Assembly: GCF_018617875.1 (NCBI RefSeq)
Contig: NZ_JACSKZ010000001.1
Location: 434,001 to 498,000, forward strand
Source of the DNA: Exiguobacterium algae
Lineage (GTDB): Bacteria; Bacillota; Bacilli; Exiguobacteriales; Exiguobacteriaceae
Reading direction: 5' to 3'
DNA length: 64,000 nucleotides
The position numbers were made by a program, and so were the translations under genes. Shown here in pieces: positions 54,662-64,000 of the stretch (position 1 is its first letter; each line of letters starts with the position of its first letter). Under the pieces are notes generated by a model. It ran no database searches and was not told where the DNA came from. It was given only the letters and a program-made list of their open reading frames with translations.

Positions 54662-57151
54662 ATGCTGCAGAAGATTCGAGATTTATGGAATAAACCGACG
54701 TCTTTAAAGGCCCGTCGTTATGCCAATGTGATTTATGATGTGTCGTGGAACGTGCTGCTCCTCACCATCGTTTCCGTTGTATTGATCGGGTTTTTAGGAG
54801 CGGGGATTGGAGTCGGGTATTTCGCATCCCTCGTAAAAGATATGCCAACCCCAACATATAAAACAATGACCTCACAGATTAATACGTATTCATCTACTTC
54901 CGATATCTATTTTGGAAGTGGTGAGCGGATTGGAAACTATACGACGGATGAAGTACGAATTCCAATTCCAGTGGAAAAAGTATCTCCATACGTCATCGAC
55001 GCCTTGTTGGCGACAGAAGACGTTGAATTTTATGAGCATGACGGTGTCGTGCCAAAAGCGACGCTTCGTGCGATCATTCAGGAAGCAACAGGCTCTGAAG
55101 ATCGGACTGGTGGTTCAACCCTTACTCAGCAGTTGATCAAAAACCAAATGTTGACGAATGAAGTGTCGTTCGAACGGAAAGCGAAAGAGATTTTGCTCGC
55201 GCTCCGTCTTGAAAAAGCAATGGATAAAGATGAAATTTTAAACGCTTATTTGAATGTTGTTTCATTTGGTCGAAACTCAATGGGGCGTAATATTTCAGGG
55301 ATCGAAGCGGCATCCCGCGGTGTCTTCAACACATCAGCAGAGAAGTTGACGCTTCCTCAGGCGGCATTTTTAGCCGGTATCCCGAAAAACCCGTTCTACT
55401 ACACACCTTATTATAAAGGTGGCGTTATCAAAGAAGACGTATCGGGCGCAATCAACCGGATGAAGACCGTTCTCAACCGGATGTATGTCGCTGGTAAAAT
55501 TTCAAAAGAAGATTATGAAGCAGCCTACAATTATGACATCACGCAAGACTTCATGAAAACGCAGTCGAAGCCACGGGACAAATATCCGTATGTCGTCCAG
55601 TGGGCAGAAGAGGAAGCGTTAATCATCGTTCGAGATCACCTATTAAAAGAGGATGGCGTCGATGTGAACGAGCTCAGTTCGGAGGACCGAAAAGAAGTCC
55701 TCGCCACGTACGGACGTCGTGCGCATAACGCATTACGTCAAGGCGGCTATAAAATCAATTTGACACTCGACAAAAAAATTCACGAAGCGATGCAACAACC
55801 GGCCAAAGACAGCGGCAATTTCGGACCGAACAACGATGCCGACGTCGATCCGAAGCAAGGTCCGGAACAAACGGCTTCCGTCATGTTAGAGAACAAGACC
55901 GGAAAAATTCTTGGATTTATCGGTGGTCGCTATGTAAATGGCAAAACAGACGACTTCAACCGCGCACGCCAAATGGAACGGCAAATCGGGTCGACAGCGA
56001 AAGCAATCCTCGTCTACCCGAACGCGATTGAAAGTGGACTCGTCACACCAGCCACTGTCGTGATTGATGAAGAGTATAAATATCAGCACGGAACCAATCC
56101 GAACACGATCCCTATTCAAAACTACTACAGAAACCCTGACTTTCGTGGTGTGATGACAGTTCGTGAAGCGTTGAAGATTTCAAGTAACATCCCTGCTGTG
56201 AAAATCTACGAAGAACGGGCTGCCTTCATGCAGGACACGGAAAAACTCATCCAAATGGGGATTGATGTACCAGATGAGACACGCATGGCCCCTTCGATGG
56301 CGCTCGGGGTCAGTTCGGTCAAACTTGCCGACCTCGCTTCAGGCTATGCGATGCTCGCCAACATGGGCGAACATGTCGAACCGTATATCATCGAGAGCAT
56401 CGAGTTCCAAGGTGAGACGATTTATCAACACGAATCGAAAAAGACGCGCATCTATCAAGAGCGTACAGCCTATCTCATGATTGACATGTTGCGAGATGTC
56501 TACAAGTCTGGAACAGCGACGTATGCAAACGCACTCCTTAAAGTACCTGGCGACTGGATGGGGAAAACCGGTACGACACAGGATATTCGAGACTCTTATT
56601 TGGTCGGGTCGACTCCTGGAATCACCCTCGCCGTCTGGACTGGATATGACGTAGAGAATAAATTGAAATACGATAGTTATTATCAACGGACGCAAGGCAT
56701 GTGGTCACAGGTTGCAAATAAAGTATATGCTGTGAACCCTGACATCTTCGAATCCAACACTCGCTTCAAACAACCTTCTAGCGTCAGAGCAAAAGATTTC
56801 AAAGACTCAGGTACATTCTCTGAGAAGAAAAAAGCAGAGGAGAAAGAAGAGGAAGAGAAGAAGAAGGAAGAAGAAGAGAAAGCAAAAGAAGATAAGGAAA
56901 AAGAAGAGGCACAAAAAGAAAAAGAAGCCGAAGAGAAGAAAAAGCAAGAAGCTGAGGCAGAGAAAAAAGCCGAAGCGGAAGCTAAGAAAAAAGCCGAAGC
57001 TGAGGCAAAAGCCAAAGCAGAGGCGGAGGCAAAAGCCAAAGCAGAAGCGGAGGCAGCAGCTCAAGCAGAAGCGGAAGCTGAGCAACAAGCTGAAGAAGAA
57101 GCCGCTCAGCAAACAGAAGAAGAAACAACTTCTGATACTGAAGGAGCTTAA
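54662..57151 (+). CDS. Class A penicillin-binding protein with charged repeat tail
   Basis: This 829-residue bifunctional enzyme makes and cross-links peptidoglycan. It has a cytoplasmic N-terminus, one membrane helix (about 33-55), a GT51 transglycosylase domain (about 90-270; ATEDVEFYEHDG with catalytic Glu, GGSTLTQQLIKN) and a transpeptidase domain with Ser444 in IGSTAKA, SSN and KTGTT (about 635). From about residue 720 to the end is a low-complexity tail of Lys, Glu and Ala repeats. That tail is outside the membrane and could reach through the wall. It is monocistronic and close to PBP1-type proteins. Confidence 0.92.
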   Translation: MLQKIRDLWNKPTSLKARRYANVIYDVSWNVLLLTIVSVVLIGFLGAGIGVGYFASLVKDMPTPTYKTMTSQINTYSSTSDIYFGSGERIGNYTTDEVRIPIPVEKVSPYVIDALLATEDVEFYEHDGVVPKATLRAIIQEATGSEDRTGGSTLTQQLIKNQMLTNEVSFERKAKEILLALRLEKAMDKDEILNAYLNVVSFGRNSMGRNISGIEAASRGVFNTSAEKLTLPQAAFLAGIPKNPFYYTPYYKGGVIKEDVSGAINRMKTVLNRMYVAGKISKEDYEAAYNYDITQDFMKTQSKPRDKYPYVVQWAEEEALIIVRDHLLKEDGVDVNELSSEDRKEVLATYGRRAHNALRQGGYKINLTLDKKIHEAMQQPAKDSGNFGPNNDADVDPKQGPEQTASVMLENKTGKILGFIGGRYVNGKTDDFNRARQMERQIGSTAKAILVYPNAIESGLVTPATVVIDEEYKYQHGTNPNTIPIQNYYRNPDFRGVMTVREALKISSNIPAVKIYEERAAFMQDTEKLIQMGIDVPDETRMAPSMALGVSSVKLADLASGYAMLANMGEHVEPYIIESIEFQGETIYQHESKKTRIYQERTAYLMIDMLRDVYKSGTATYANALLKVPGDWMGKTGTTQDIRDSYLVGSTPGITLAVWTGYDVENKLKYDSYYQRTQGMWSQVANKVYAVNPDIFESNTRFKQPSSVRAKDFKDSGTFSEKKKAEEKEEEEKKKEEEEKAKEDKEKEEAQKEKEAEEKKKQEAEAEKKAEAEAKKKAEAEAKAKAEAEAKAKAEAEAAAQAEAEAEQQAEEEAAQQTEEETTSDTEGA

Positions 57152-57152
57152 T

Positions 57153-57187
57153 AAAAAAGGTCGACACCGCGGTGTCGACCTTTTTTA
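57153..57187. terminator. Bidirectional terminator
   Basis: AAAAAAGGTCGACACC-GCGGTGTCGACCTTTTTT perfect hairpin between the convergent PBP and acsA genes. Confidence 0.93.
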
Positions 57188-57191
57188 TTAC

Positions 57192-58898
57192 TCAATCTTC
57201 CATTGTCGATAAATCGCCTGTCTCCAAATTCAATTCCCAAGCTTTCAAGACACGACGCATGATTTTCCCGCTTCGCGTCTTCGGAAGCTTATCTTTGAAT
57301 TCAATTTCACGAGGTGCCGCATGGGCAGCCAACCCTTCTTTCACGAACTGCTGAATCTCTTGTTTCAGCTCATCTGATGGTTCATACCCTTTTCGAAGAG
57401 CGATGAACGCTTTGATGATTTCACCACGTACCGGATCCGGTTTCCCGATGACGCCTGCTTCGGCAACCGCCGGGTGTTCCACAAGACGGCTCTCGACTTC
57501 AAATGGTCCGACGCGCTCCCCAGCGGTCATGATCACATCATCCACCCGTCCTTGGAACCAGAAATAACCGTCTTCGTCCATATACGCCGAATCTCCTGAC
57601 ACATACCAATCGCCCCAGAAGTAGCTCTCGTATTTCGCTTCGTTTTTCCAAATTTGACGCATCATCGATGGCCAAGGGGTCTTAAGTGCCAAGTTCCCCA
57701 TCCGATGAGGAGGAAGAGGTTGCCCGCGATCATCGAGAATCGCCGCCTCGCATCCAGGAATCGGTTTCCCCATCGATCCAGGCTTAATATCCATCGTCGG
57801 ATAGTTACAAATCATCATCGCGCCCGTCTCGGTCATCCACCATGTGTCGTGGATGCGCAAATCGAACGAATCATGCCCCCACCGGATGACTTCCGGATTT
57901 AACGGTTCACCGACAGACAAAATGTGACGCAATGAAGACAAATCATATTTTTCAAATGCCTCGTCTCCAGCACCCATCAGCATCCGGAATGCCGTCGGCG
58001 CACTATACCACACGGTCACACCGAAACGTTCAATCACGGAATACCAGAACTCCGGATTGAATCGACCTCCGACAATGACATTTGTCGCACCATTTAAGAA
58101 TGGGGCAAAAATACCATAGCTCGTGCCTGTCACCCATCCCGGGTCAGCCGTACACCAGTAAATGTCGTCCGGTTGTAGGTCGAGTACCCACTTCCCGGTC
58201 ATCATGTGTTGGATCATCGCATTATGGACGTGTAAAACACCTTTCGGTTTCCCTGTCGAACCGGATGTATAATGTAAAATCAAACCGTCTTCACGATCGA
58301 CCCAAGTCAATTCTAGATCTGTCGACGCATTATTTGCCAACTTCCGATAGTCGATCACTTTCCCAGACTCTTCGACTCCATCATCCACGAGTAAAATCGT
58401 CTCCAAGTGTGGCAATTGATCAACCGGGACGCGTGGCAACAAATCTTTCGTCGTGACGATGACTTTCGCCTCGGAATCAAGAAGTCGATCATGTACCGCC
58501 TGTTCCATGAAGGCTTCGAATAACGGACCGACGATTGCCCCAAGTTTCAATGCACCTAACAAAATAAAATAAAGTTCTGGTTGGCGCGGCATGAAGATAA
58601 AGACACGGTCGCCTTTTTCTACGCCGATCGACTTCAGAACATTACCCGATCGATTACTTTCTTGTTTCATGTCTGCATACGTGAACCGCTCTTCCCGCTC
58701 CCCGTCGAAATAAAGCAATGCCACTTTCGTCGCCAATTCACTTTCGGCATGACGATCGATGGCTTCATATGCCATATTGACTTTCCCCGTCAAATTCCAA
58801 GAAAATAGTGCTTCTGCTTGTGTCCATTCGAACGACTGACAAGCCTCTTCATACGACGATAATTGATGTTCCCCTGATAACGCTTTCAATTTTTCCAT
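57192..58898 (-). CDS. acsA: Acetyl-CoA synthetase
   Basis: This 568-residue AMP-forming enzyme activates acetate to acetyl-CoA. The phosphate loop LHYTSGSTGKPKGVLH, HDTWWMTETGAMM and YVSGDSAYMDEDGYFWFQGRVDD are conserved. The catalytic Lys in PKTRSGKIMRR (about residue 545) is the site that AcuA acetylates to switch the enzyme off. It is divergent from acuABC. A promoter TTGATT-17 bp-TATACT lies at 58972-58944. Confidence 0.95.
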   Translation of the reverse strand: MEKLKALSGEHQLSSYEEACQSFEWTQAEALFSWNLTGKVNMAYEAIDRHAESELATKVALLYFDGEREERFTYADMKQESNRSGNVLKSIGVEKGDRVFIFMPRQPELYFILLGALKLGAIVGPLFEAFMEQAVHDRLLDSEAKVIVTTKDLLPRVPVDQLPHLETILLVDDGVEESGKVIDYRKLANNASTDLELTWVDREDGLILHYTSGSTGKPKGVLHVHNAMIQHMMTGKWVLDLQPDDIYWCTADPGWVTGTSYGIFAPFLNGATNVIVGGRFNPEFWYSVIERFGVTVWYSAPTAFRMLMGAGDEAFEKYDLSSLRHILSVGEPLNPEVIRWGHDSFDLRIHDTWWMTETGAMMICNYPTMDIKPGSMGKPIPGCEAAILDDRGQPLPPHRMGNLALKTPWPSMMRQIWKNEAKYESYFWGDWYVSGDSAYMDEDGYFWFQGRVDDVIMTAGERVGPFEVESRLVEHPAVAEAGVIGKPDPVRGEIIKAFIALRKGYEPSDELKQEIQQFVKEGLAAHAAPREIEFKDKLPKTRSGKIMRRVLKAWELNLETGDLSTMED

Positions 58899-58943
58899 CG
58901 CTAAAGATTCGCCTCCCCTGTAAAGATTGGTATAACCACTTTC

Positions 58944-59028
58944 AGTATAGTGTTAAAATTATGACAAATCAATGAATTTCCAATTTCATCAAAACGTGAT
59001 GAATCATCCGTCATGAAAGCGCTATAAT
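58944..59028. promoter_or_regulatory. acsA-acuABC divergent control region with cre-like site
   Basis: The minus-strand acsA promoter is at 58972-58944. On the plus strand TATAAT (59023-59028) serves acuABC and is overlapped by TGAAAGCGCTATAA (59014-59027), which matches the cre consensus at all but one fixed position. CcpA bound here would block acuABC and could affect acsA. The same gene pair is under CcpA control in Bacillus. Confidence 0.75.
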
Positions 59029-59052
59029 AGAGGTGGAAAAGGTGGTGACCTT

Positions 59053-59682
59053 ATGGAAAAACAATATCATTCAAAAGTGTGGAATACCTCACAAGGAGAG
59101 GTATTCATCGACGGGCCCGTTGAGCCCCAGGTGTTGAAAACTTATCGCCTCGATGATGGACTGACGGCCTTTCGGGAACCAGAGGACCAGCATGAAGCAC
59201 TCGTCGATATTGCCGGTTTGAAAGAGGGACGGATTATCGTCGCGAGGCAAGACGATCTCGTCATCGGTTATGTCACATTTTTATATCCGGATCCATATGA
59301 ACGATGGAGTGAAGGGAATGATCCCTACATCCTCGAGCTGGGTGCGATTGAAGTCAGCCCCCGCTTCCGTGGACAGCGTATCGGAAAACAACTGCTCGAA
59401 GTGTCGATGATGGACCCGCACATGGATGACTTTTTAATTTTGACGACAGAGTACTATTGGCATTGGGACTTAAAAGGCAGCGGTCTCTCGATTTGGGACT
59501 ATCGAAACGTCATGGAAAAGATGATGAACCATGGCGGTCTCGTCTTTTACCCGACGGACGATCCCGAAATCGCTTCACACCCTGCGAACTGTTTGATGGC
59601 CAGAATTGGCAAGAATGTCCGGCAAGAAACGATTGATCATTTCGACTCACTCCGGCTACGACGCCGGTTTATGTATGATTAA
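59053..59682 (+). CDS. acuA: Protein acetyltransferase AcuA
   Basis: This 209-residue GNAT-fold enzyme acetylates and inactivates acetyl-CoA synthetase AcsA. The acetyl-CoA site is seen as LGAIEVSPRFRGQRIGKQLLEVS (RGQRIG). It is the first gene of acuABC and faces acsA, its target gene. Ribosome site and start are clear. Confidence 0.92.
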   Translation: MEKQYHSKVWNTSQGEVFIDGPVEPQVLKTYRLDDGLTAFREPEDQHEALVDIAGLKEGRIIVARQDDLVIGYVTFLYPDPYERWSEGNDPYILELGAIEVSPRFRGQRIGKQLLEVSMMDPHMDDFLILTTEYYWHWDLKGSGLSIWDYRNVMEKMMNHGGLVFYPTDDPEIASHPANCLMARIGKNVRQETIDHFDSLRLRRRFMYD

Positions 59683-59693
59683 GGAGGGAACTT

Positions 59694-60326
59694 ATGTTAA
59701 TCGAACAGATGATGAACCGGCATGTCGTGACCATACAACCGACAAATACGATCGCCCATGCGGCAAAGTTGATGCGGGAGCATAAGGTTCGCCACTTGAT
59801 CGTGACAAATCCGGCACGACAAGTCGTCGGAATCGTCGGTCAGTTTGAAATGAGCGGCGCCTCGAGTATCTTTCATCCAGAAAGCGCAAGCGCCGATTTT
59901 CAAAATCCCGTCTCGAGCATCATGATTTCAGATGTGACCACAGCAAACCCTTATGACTTTTTCGAAGATGCGGCTGCCCTATTTTATGAATATCGCTTGA
60001 CCTGTCTGCCGATTGTCGAGCAAGGAAAACTGGTCGGTGTGTTGACTGAGACCGACTTGTTACGCTACTTCGTACAATTGACCGGGGCACTCGAACCGAG
60101 CTCTCAAATCGAGATCCTGGTTGAAAACACGACCGGCACGCTCGAAAAAGTGACACGACTCTTAGCGAAAACAAACGTGAATATTATAAATGTCTTCGTT
60201 CACCCGACCCCTGACCCGTATAAACGAATCATCTCGTTCCGTGTTCAAACGATGAATCCGCTCCGGATCATCGAACGGTTGAAGCGCGAAGGCTACGAAG
60301 TATTAGGACCGGAGATGTCACGATGA
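59694..60326 (+). CDS. acuB: Acetoin utilisation protein AcuB (CBS and ACT domains)
   Basis: This 210-residue protein has two CBS domains (about 1-135, MNRHVVTIQPTNTIAHAAKLMREHKVRHLIV and the LPIVEQGKLVGVLTETDLL repeat) and a C-terminal ACT-type segment (about 138-205, IEILVENTTGTLEKVTRLLAKTNVNI). The role in acetate/acetoin metabolism is not defined; CBS domains often bind adenine nucleotides. It overlaps acuC by ATGA, so translation is coupled. Confidence 0.9.
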   Translation: MLIEQMMNRHVVTIQPTNTIAHAAKLMREHKVRHLIVTNPARQVVGIVGQFEMSGASSIFHPESASADFQNPVSSIMISDVTTANPYDFFEDAAALFYEYRLTCLPIVEQGKLVGVLTETDLLRYFVQLTGALEPSSQIEILVENTTGTLEKVTRLLAKTNVNIINVFVHPTPDPYKRIISFRVQTMNPLRIIERLKREGYEVLGPEMSR

Positions 60327-61492
60327 GACCCGCCTACATATTTGGAGAGGATGAGACGTCTTACCGGTTTCACGAAGACCACCCGTTCAATCCGATCCGA
60401 CTTGAACTTACGACTTCTCTTCTTCTCGCTGCCGGGAAACTCACTGAGGACGAGTGTATCGCCCCTCCTCTTGCCACTCCGGAAGAGCTGGCACTGGTCC
60501 ACGACGTCGATTACATTGATGCGGTCCAAGCCGCAGCGGCAGGTGAATTGGCTACTCTCAAGGCGAATAAATTCGGACTTGGGACGGAAGATACCCCCAT
60601 CTTCCCGTCCATCCATGAAGGCGCCGCCCGACTCGTCGGCGGAACGATTCATGCGCTCGACCTCGTCGCGAGCGGAAAACGGGAACGGGCATTTCATGTC
60701 GGCGGCGGTCTGCATCACGGGATGCGACGGAAAGCGTCCGGTTTTTGTGTCTATAATGATGCCGCGGTCGCCATCGCCCATGTGAGAAAACAGTATGGCT
60801 CACGCGTATTGTATGTGGATACAGATGCGCATCACGGTGACGGTGTCCAGTGGCTATTTTACGATGATGAGGACGTGATGACGCTCTCCATACATGAAAC
60901 GGGACGATATCTATTCCCTGGAACAGGTGCCGTCACAGAGCGTGGCAACGGGAAAGGATACGGGTATAGCTGGAATGTTCCAATCGATGCTTTTACCCAG
61001 GACGACTCTTTTCTCAAATGTTATGAGACCGTCTTACGGGAAGCATGCGAATGGTTCAAACCGGATATTATTTTGACCCAGAACGGGGCAGATGCCCATG
61101 CGTTCGACCCGTTGACGCACCTCGCCTCAACAATCCATACGTTCGAGCAAATCCCGCAAATTGCCTCACGTCTCGCGGATGAATATACGGAGGGACGTCT
61201 CGTCGCACTCGGAGGTGGAGGCTATGACTGGTATCGTGCCGTTCCCCGCGCCTGGGCACAAGTTTGGGCAGGATTGACGCGCGAAGCACCATATGCAGGG
61301 GATATCCCTAAAGAATGGATCGAACGGTGGTCGAACGTCACCGACCAGCCGTTGCCTACTCGATGGGACGATTCCCTTTACTCATTCGATCATATTCCGC
61401 GTCGACAACAGATTGAGGAAAAAAATTGGGAAGTTACGAAACGCGCATTTTGGCCCTTTATCTCAAATGAACGAAAGTCACTTTATCTCTAA
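60323..61492 (+). CDS. acuC: AcuC, histone-deacetylase-family protein lysine deacetylase
   Basis: This 389-residue zinc deacetylase of the arginase/HDAC superfamily removes acetyl from AcsA and reactivates it, opposing AcuA. The metal and catalytic motifs are GGGLHHGMR, YVDTDAHHGDGVQWLFYDD, LTQNGADAHAFDPLT and LGGGGYDWYR. It is the third gene of acuABC, followed by a strong terminator shared with ccpA. Confidence 0.93.
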   Translation: MRPAYIFGEDETSYRFHEDHPFNPIRLELTTSLLLAAGKLTEDECIAPPLATPEELALVHDVDYIDAVQAAAAGELATLKANKFGLGTEDTPIFPSIHEGAARLVGGTIHALDLVASGKRERAFHVGGGLHHGMRRKASGFCVYNDAAVAIAHVRKQYGSRVLYVDTDAHHGDGVQWLFYDDEDVMTLSIHETGRYLFPGTGAVTERGNGKGYGYSWNVPIDAFTQDDSFLKCYETVLREACEWFKPDIILTQNGADAHAFDPLTHLASTIHTFEQIPQIASRLADEYTEGRLVALGGGGYDWYRAVPRAWAQVWAGLTREAPYAGDIPKEWIERWSNVTDQPLPTRWDDSLYSFDHIPRRQQIEEKNWEVTKRAFWPFISNERKSLYL

Positions 61493-61534
61493 AAAAATCC
61501 TGGTCCACTATCTCTCAGTGGACCAGGATTTTTG
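61493..61534. terminator. Bidirectional terminator of acuABC and ccpA
   Basis: AAAAATCCTGGTCCACT...AGTGGACCAGGATTTTT hairpin with A and T runs. Confidence 0.93.
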
Positions 61535-61536
61535 CG

Positions 61537-62550
61537 TTAGTCTTGACGAAGTGAGTCACGACGTTCAATCCGGTGAGGAAGTACGACGTTTTTCTCTTCG
61601 ATCTCTTCAGAATTCAAAATTTTCGTTAATAGGCGCATCGCGACGGCACCAATGTCATACATCGGTTGAACGACCGTCGTCAATTTTGGACGAATCATCG
61701 TCGCGAGGCGGGTGTTATCGTGTCCGACGACCTCAAAATCATCCGGCACTGAATACCCCGCATCCTGGATGGCGTGGATGACACCAAGGGCCATTTCATC
61801 CGTTCCGGCGAAAATAGCCTTCGGACAATCGTCACGCTCCAACATTTTCTGCATCGCTTCAAGACCTGAAGCATATGTGTAGTTCCCAAGAATCATATCC
61901 TGCTCATGGAACGGGAGACCCGAATCCTCGAGAGCACGACGGTAACCGGCAAATTTCTTCTCACCATTAATTTGCTGTTCGAGCGGACCTGTAATAAAAC
62001 CAATCCGGTCATGTCCATGGTCGATGAGCATCTTCGTCGCGTCATATGCCGCTTGCTCATAGTCGATGTTAACCGCCGGCAAATCATAGCCTTGGTTCAA
62101 CGTCGCCGCAAGTACGATTGGGACTGGCGACTTTTTAAATTCTTCCACGAGGTCTTCGTGCAATCGACCACCCATGAAAATAATGCCGTCCACTTGTTTT
62201 CCCAAAAGGGTGTTGAGCAGATGGACTTCTTTGTCACGACTCGAGTCCGAGTTTCCAAGGATGATGTTGTACTTATACATGGTTGCGACGTCTTCGATTC
62301 CGCGTGCTAAATCCGCGAAGAAAATGTTCGAAATATCCGGGACGATTACGCCGACCGTTGTCGTCTTCTTACTGGCTAGACCGCGTGCCACGGCGTTTGG
62401 ACGATAGCCTAGGCGATCAATGGCATCCTGTACTTTTTTACGTGTCGTCGGCTTTACATTCGGGTTACCGTTGACGACTCGCGAGACAGTCGCCATCGAT
62501 ACGCTTGCCTCTCGTGCGACGTCATAGATGGTTACATTGTTACTATTCAT
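61537..62550 (-). CDS. ccpA: Catabolite control protein A
   Basis: This 337-residue LacI-family regulator, with HPr(Ser-P) as co-regulator, binds cre sites to repress or activate carbon genes. The [25 protein letters not shown] and hinge [15 protein letters not shown] are clear. The core domain (about 60-337) shows [19 protein letters not shown] and [15 protein letters not shown]. Four cre-like sites are seen in this window. It follows the aroA-type gene as in Bacillus, and no strong promoter of its own was seen. Confidence 0.95.
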   Translation of the reverse strand: MNSNNVTIYDVAREASVSMATVSRVVNGNPNVKPTTRKKVQDAIDRLGYRPNAVARGLASKKTTTVGVIVPDISNIFFADLARGIEDVATMYKYNIILGNSDSSRDKEVHLLNTLLGKQVDGIIFMGGRLHEDLVEEFKKSPVPIVLAATLNQGYDLPAVNIDYEQAAYDATKMLIDHGHDRIGFITGPLEQQINGEKKFAGYRRALEDSGLPFHEQDMILGNYTYASGLEAMQKMLERDDCPKAIFAGTDEMALGVIHAIQDAGYSVPDDFEVVGHDNTRLATMIRPKLTTVVQPMYDIGAVAMRLLTKILNSEEIEEKNVVLPHRIERRDSLRQD

Positions 62551-62605
62551 GAATACTCCTCCTACAAGCAGTGATTTTCAAAAAATTTTCATAAAACGTG
62601 TTAAA

Positions 62606-62642
62606 AAAGGAAGACAGGTATCTGTCATCATTTTACCCTGTC
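62606..62642 (-). terminator. Possible terminator between aroA and ccpA
   Basis: GACAGG...CCTGTC stem followed by TTCCTTTTTT on the minus strand. It is weaker than the other terminators in the window and may allow read-through to ccpA. Confidence 0.55.
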
Positions 62643-62676
62643 TCCATGCGATATAAAACGTTTCCAAATGGAAAGC

Positions 62677-63768
62677 TTACTTTTTCACCAAATCAAGTTT
62701 AGGAAATTGGGTCGTGAGCCCTTCCACAAATTGATCAAATTGATCAAAATCGAGTTGCTGCTGTGCATCTGAAAGCGCGATGGCAGGATTCGGATGTACT
62801 TCAACCATAATGCCATCCGCTCCGATTGCGAGAGCTGCCTTCGCCGCCGGTAACAACAAGTCACGACGTCCTGTAGAGTGCGTGACGTCTACCATGACCG
62901 GCAAATGCGTTTCCTGCTTTAAAATCGGTACAGCTGTGATGTCTAACGTGTTTCTTGTCGCACGTTCGTAAGTACGAATTCCACGTTCACATAAAATGAC
63001 TTGGCTGTTTCCGCTCGACATGATGTATTCTGCCGCATAAATGAATTCTTCGATTGTTGCCGAGAGACCTCGTTTCAATAAAACCGGTTTGTCTGTTTTA
63101 CCGACTTCTTTTAACAAGTCGAAGTTTTGCATATTACGAGCGCCTACTTGAATGATGTCCACGTATGGAAGCGCAGACTCCACGGCACCTGGTGTCATGA
63201 TTTCCGTGATGACGCGTAAGTCGTGTCGGTCAGCAGCCGCTTTTAACAGTTTCAGTCCTTCCAACCCTAATCCTTGAAAATCATATGGCGATGTCCGTGG
63301 TTTATACGCCCCGCCTCGCATGATTTTCACACCGGATTGCGCTAACTTTTCAGCGACGGCATTCACTTGTTCAAACGATTCGACCGCGCAGGGTCCCGCA
63401 ATCAGTTGAGGAACCCCGTTTCCAATCGTCACATCTTTCAACTGCAGCACCGTATCCTCTGCTTGACGCTTCCGCGAGACGAGTAACGTTTTGTCACGGT
63501 CCTCACCTTGCAGTTCAGCCGAAGCTTTAAACATCTCTTTGAAAATATGTTGAAGGCGTGACGTTTCGAACGGTCCTGGGTTCGACGCAGCGATAAAATC
63601 AAGCATTTCACGTTCACGTACCGGATCATACCGTTCCACACCTTGAAGTCGTTTTACTTTCCCGATTTCAACTGCGAGTGCCCCACGACGACTAAGCAGG
63701 TCGAGCATCTCACGATTGATTTCATCCATTTCTCGACGTAATCGATTCAATTGATCTTGTGGACTCAT
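62677..63768 (-). CDS. aroA: Chorismate mutase / DAHP synthase fusion
   Basis: This 363-residue protein has an N-terminal AroQ-type chorismate mutase (about 1-85, [28 protein letters not shown]) fused to a KDPG-like DAHP synthase (about 100-360; [46 protein letters not shown]). It starts aromatic amino acid synthesis, and the mutase part senses chorismate/prephenate in Bacillus. It is upstream of ccpA. The symbol follows Bacillus usage (aroA, sometimes aroG). Confidence 0.95.
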   Translation of the reverse strand: MSPQDQLNRLRREMDEINREMLDLLSRRGALAVEIGKVKRLQGVERYDPVREREMLDFIAASNPGPFETSRLQHIFKEMFKASAELQGEDRDKTLLVSRKRQAEDTVLQLKDVTIGNGVPQLIAGPCAVESFEQVNAVAEKLAQSGVKIMRGGAYKPRTSPYDFQGLGLEGLKLLKAAADRHDLRVITEIMTPGAVESALPYVDIIQVGARNMQNFDLLKEVGKTDKPVLLKRGLSATIEEFIYAAEYIMSSGNSQVILCERGIRTYERATRNTLDITAVPILKQETHLPVMVDVTHSTGRRDLLLPAAKAALAIGADGIMVEVHPNPAIALSDAQQQLDFDQFDQFVEGLTTQFPKLDLVKK

Positions 63769-63868
63769 AATTTCCCTCTCATTTCTAAGCCGTTCTTTCC
63801 AGAAACCTAATTATATCGAATTTTTTATGCTTTGTCATAAGGAAAAAGCCCACGTCACAAATTCACCA

Positions 63869-63898
63869 AAAAAGAGACCGTTTCGGAACGGTCCCTCG
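63869..63898 (-). terminator. Terminator of the partial gene
   Basis: GGGACCGTTCC-gaaa-CGGTCTC followed by TTTTTT on the minus strand, just after the stop of the gene that enters from the right edge. Confidence 0.85.
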
Positions 63899-63904
63899 CT
63901 TCAG

Positions 63905-64000
63905 TCACTCATCTTTTTTCAAATCATCTTTCAGATGGTTGAGATCTTCTTTCGCATCCTCATCAATCAATTCATTGACAGGTGCTTCAAGTGTATCATC
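63905..64000 (-). CDS. C-terminal end of an acidic protein (possibly YtxH-like)
   Basis: The last 31 residues are visible: an acidic, Asp/Glu/Lys-rich tail ending DLKKDE. The gene continues past the right edge. In Bacillus the ytxGHJ stress genes sit at this position next to aroA, so a YtxH-like protein is possible, but too little is seen to be sure. Confidence 0.6.
   Translation of the reverse strand, partial: DDTLEAPVNELIDEDAKEDLNHLKDDLKKDE

Noticed and set aside
56683-57112. Minus-strand frames very rich in Phe, Leu and Ser opposite the PBP tail
   Set aside because: They are the reverse complement of the Lys/Glu/Ala repeat region and have no ribosome site.
62551-62676. A cre site in front of ccpA
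   Set aside because: The best candidate near AAACGTTT has three mismatches at fixed positions.

Overview
The window is a piece of a low-to-mid GC Bacillota (Firmicutes) chromosome. Gene content and order closely follow the pheST-infC, thrS-dnaI, polA-phoPR, citZ-icd-mdh, pfkA-accDA-dnaE, ackA, ezrA-rpsD and tyrS-acsA-ccpA-aroA region of Bacillus. Base composition, start-codon use and several family details fit an Exiguobacterium-like member of the Bacillales; that genus assignment is inference, not shown by the sequence. There are no rRNA or tRNA genes, no CRISPR array, no prophage and no intact insertion sequence. Most genes are housekeeping genes on the minus strand.

Layout. At 1-6000 lie pheST behind a Phe T-box, an rRNA methyltransferase, an M42 peptidase, a dimeric dUTPase and infC-rpmI-rplT behind an L20-type leader. 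At 6100-10020 lie small membrane or secreted proteins and thrS behind a Thr T-box. At 10069-16400 come dnaI, dnaB, nrdR, speD, gapB and coaE. At 16400-22500 come mutM, polA and phoPR. At 22600-30800 are central carbon genes: mdh, icd, citZ, pyk, pfkA and accA/accD. At 31600-35400 sit a FadR-like regulator and dnaE. At 35500-46000 is a mixed stretch with nrnA, a YtoI-type CBS protein, an M24 peptidase, an SDR protein, a universal stress protein, a 3D-domain protein, ackA, a YtxK-type methyltransferase and tpx. At 46100-54500 are a NAD kinase, an IS remnant, an amidohydrolase, ezrA, a GAF-type free-Met-sulfoxide reductase, rpsD, relP and tyrS behind a Tyr T-box. At 54600-64000 are a class A PBP, acsA divergent from acuABC, ccpA, the fused chorismate mutase/DAHP synthase gene, and the end of a further gene.

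How the parts work together. ccpA is in the window, and cre-like sites stand at gapB (perfect match), between accA and pfkA (perfect match), citZ (one mismatch) and acuABC (one mismatch). This ties glycolysis, gluconeogenesis, the TCA branch and acetate use to one regulator. Three T-boxes with readable or candidate specifier codons, an L20 leader with an AUU-started infC, and a pseudoknotted rpsD leader give a translation-centred RNA regulation layer. No large undescribed system was seen. The most unusual local features are an exact 81-bp tandem duplication of the dnaI 3' end, a 54-bp palindrome built from two IS3/IS150-like ends, a truncated IS1182-type transposase fragment, a structured and apparently uncharacterised speD leader, and a FadR-type operator in front of a regulator-accDA operon.
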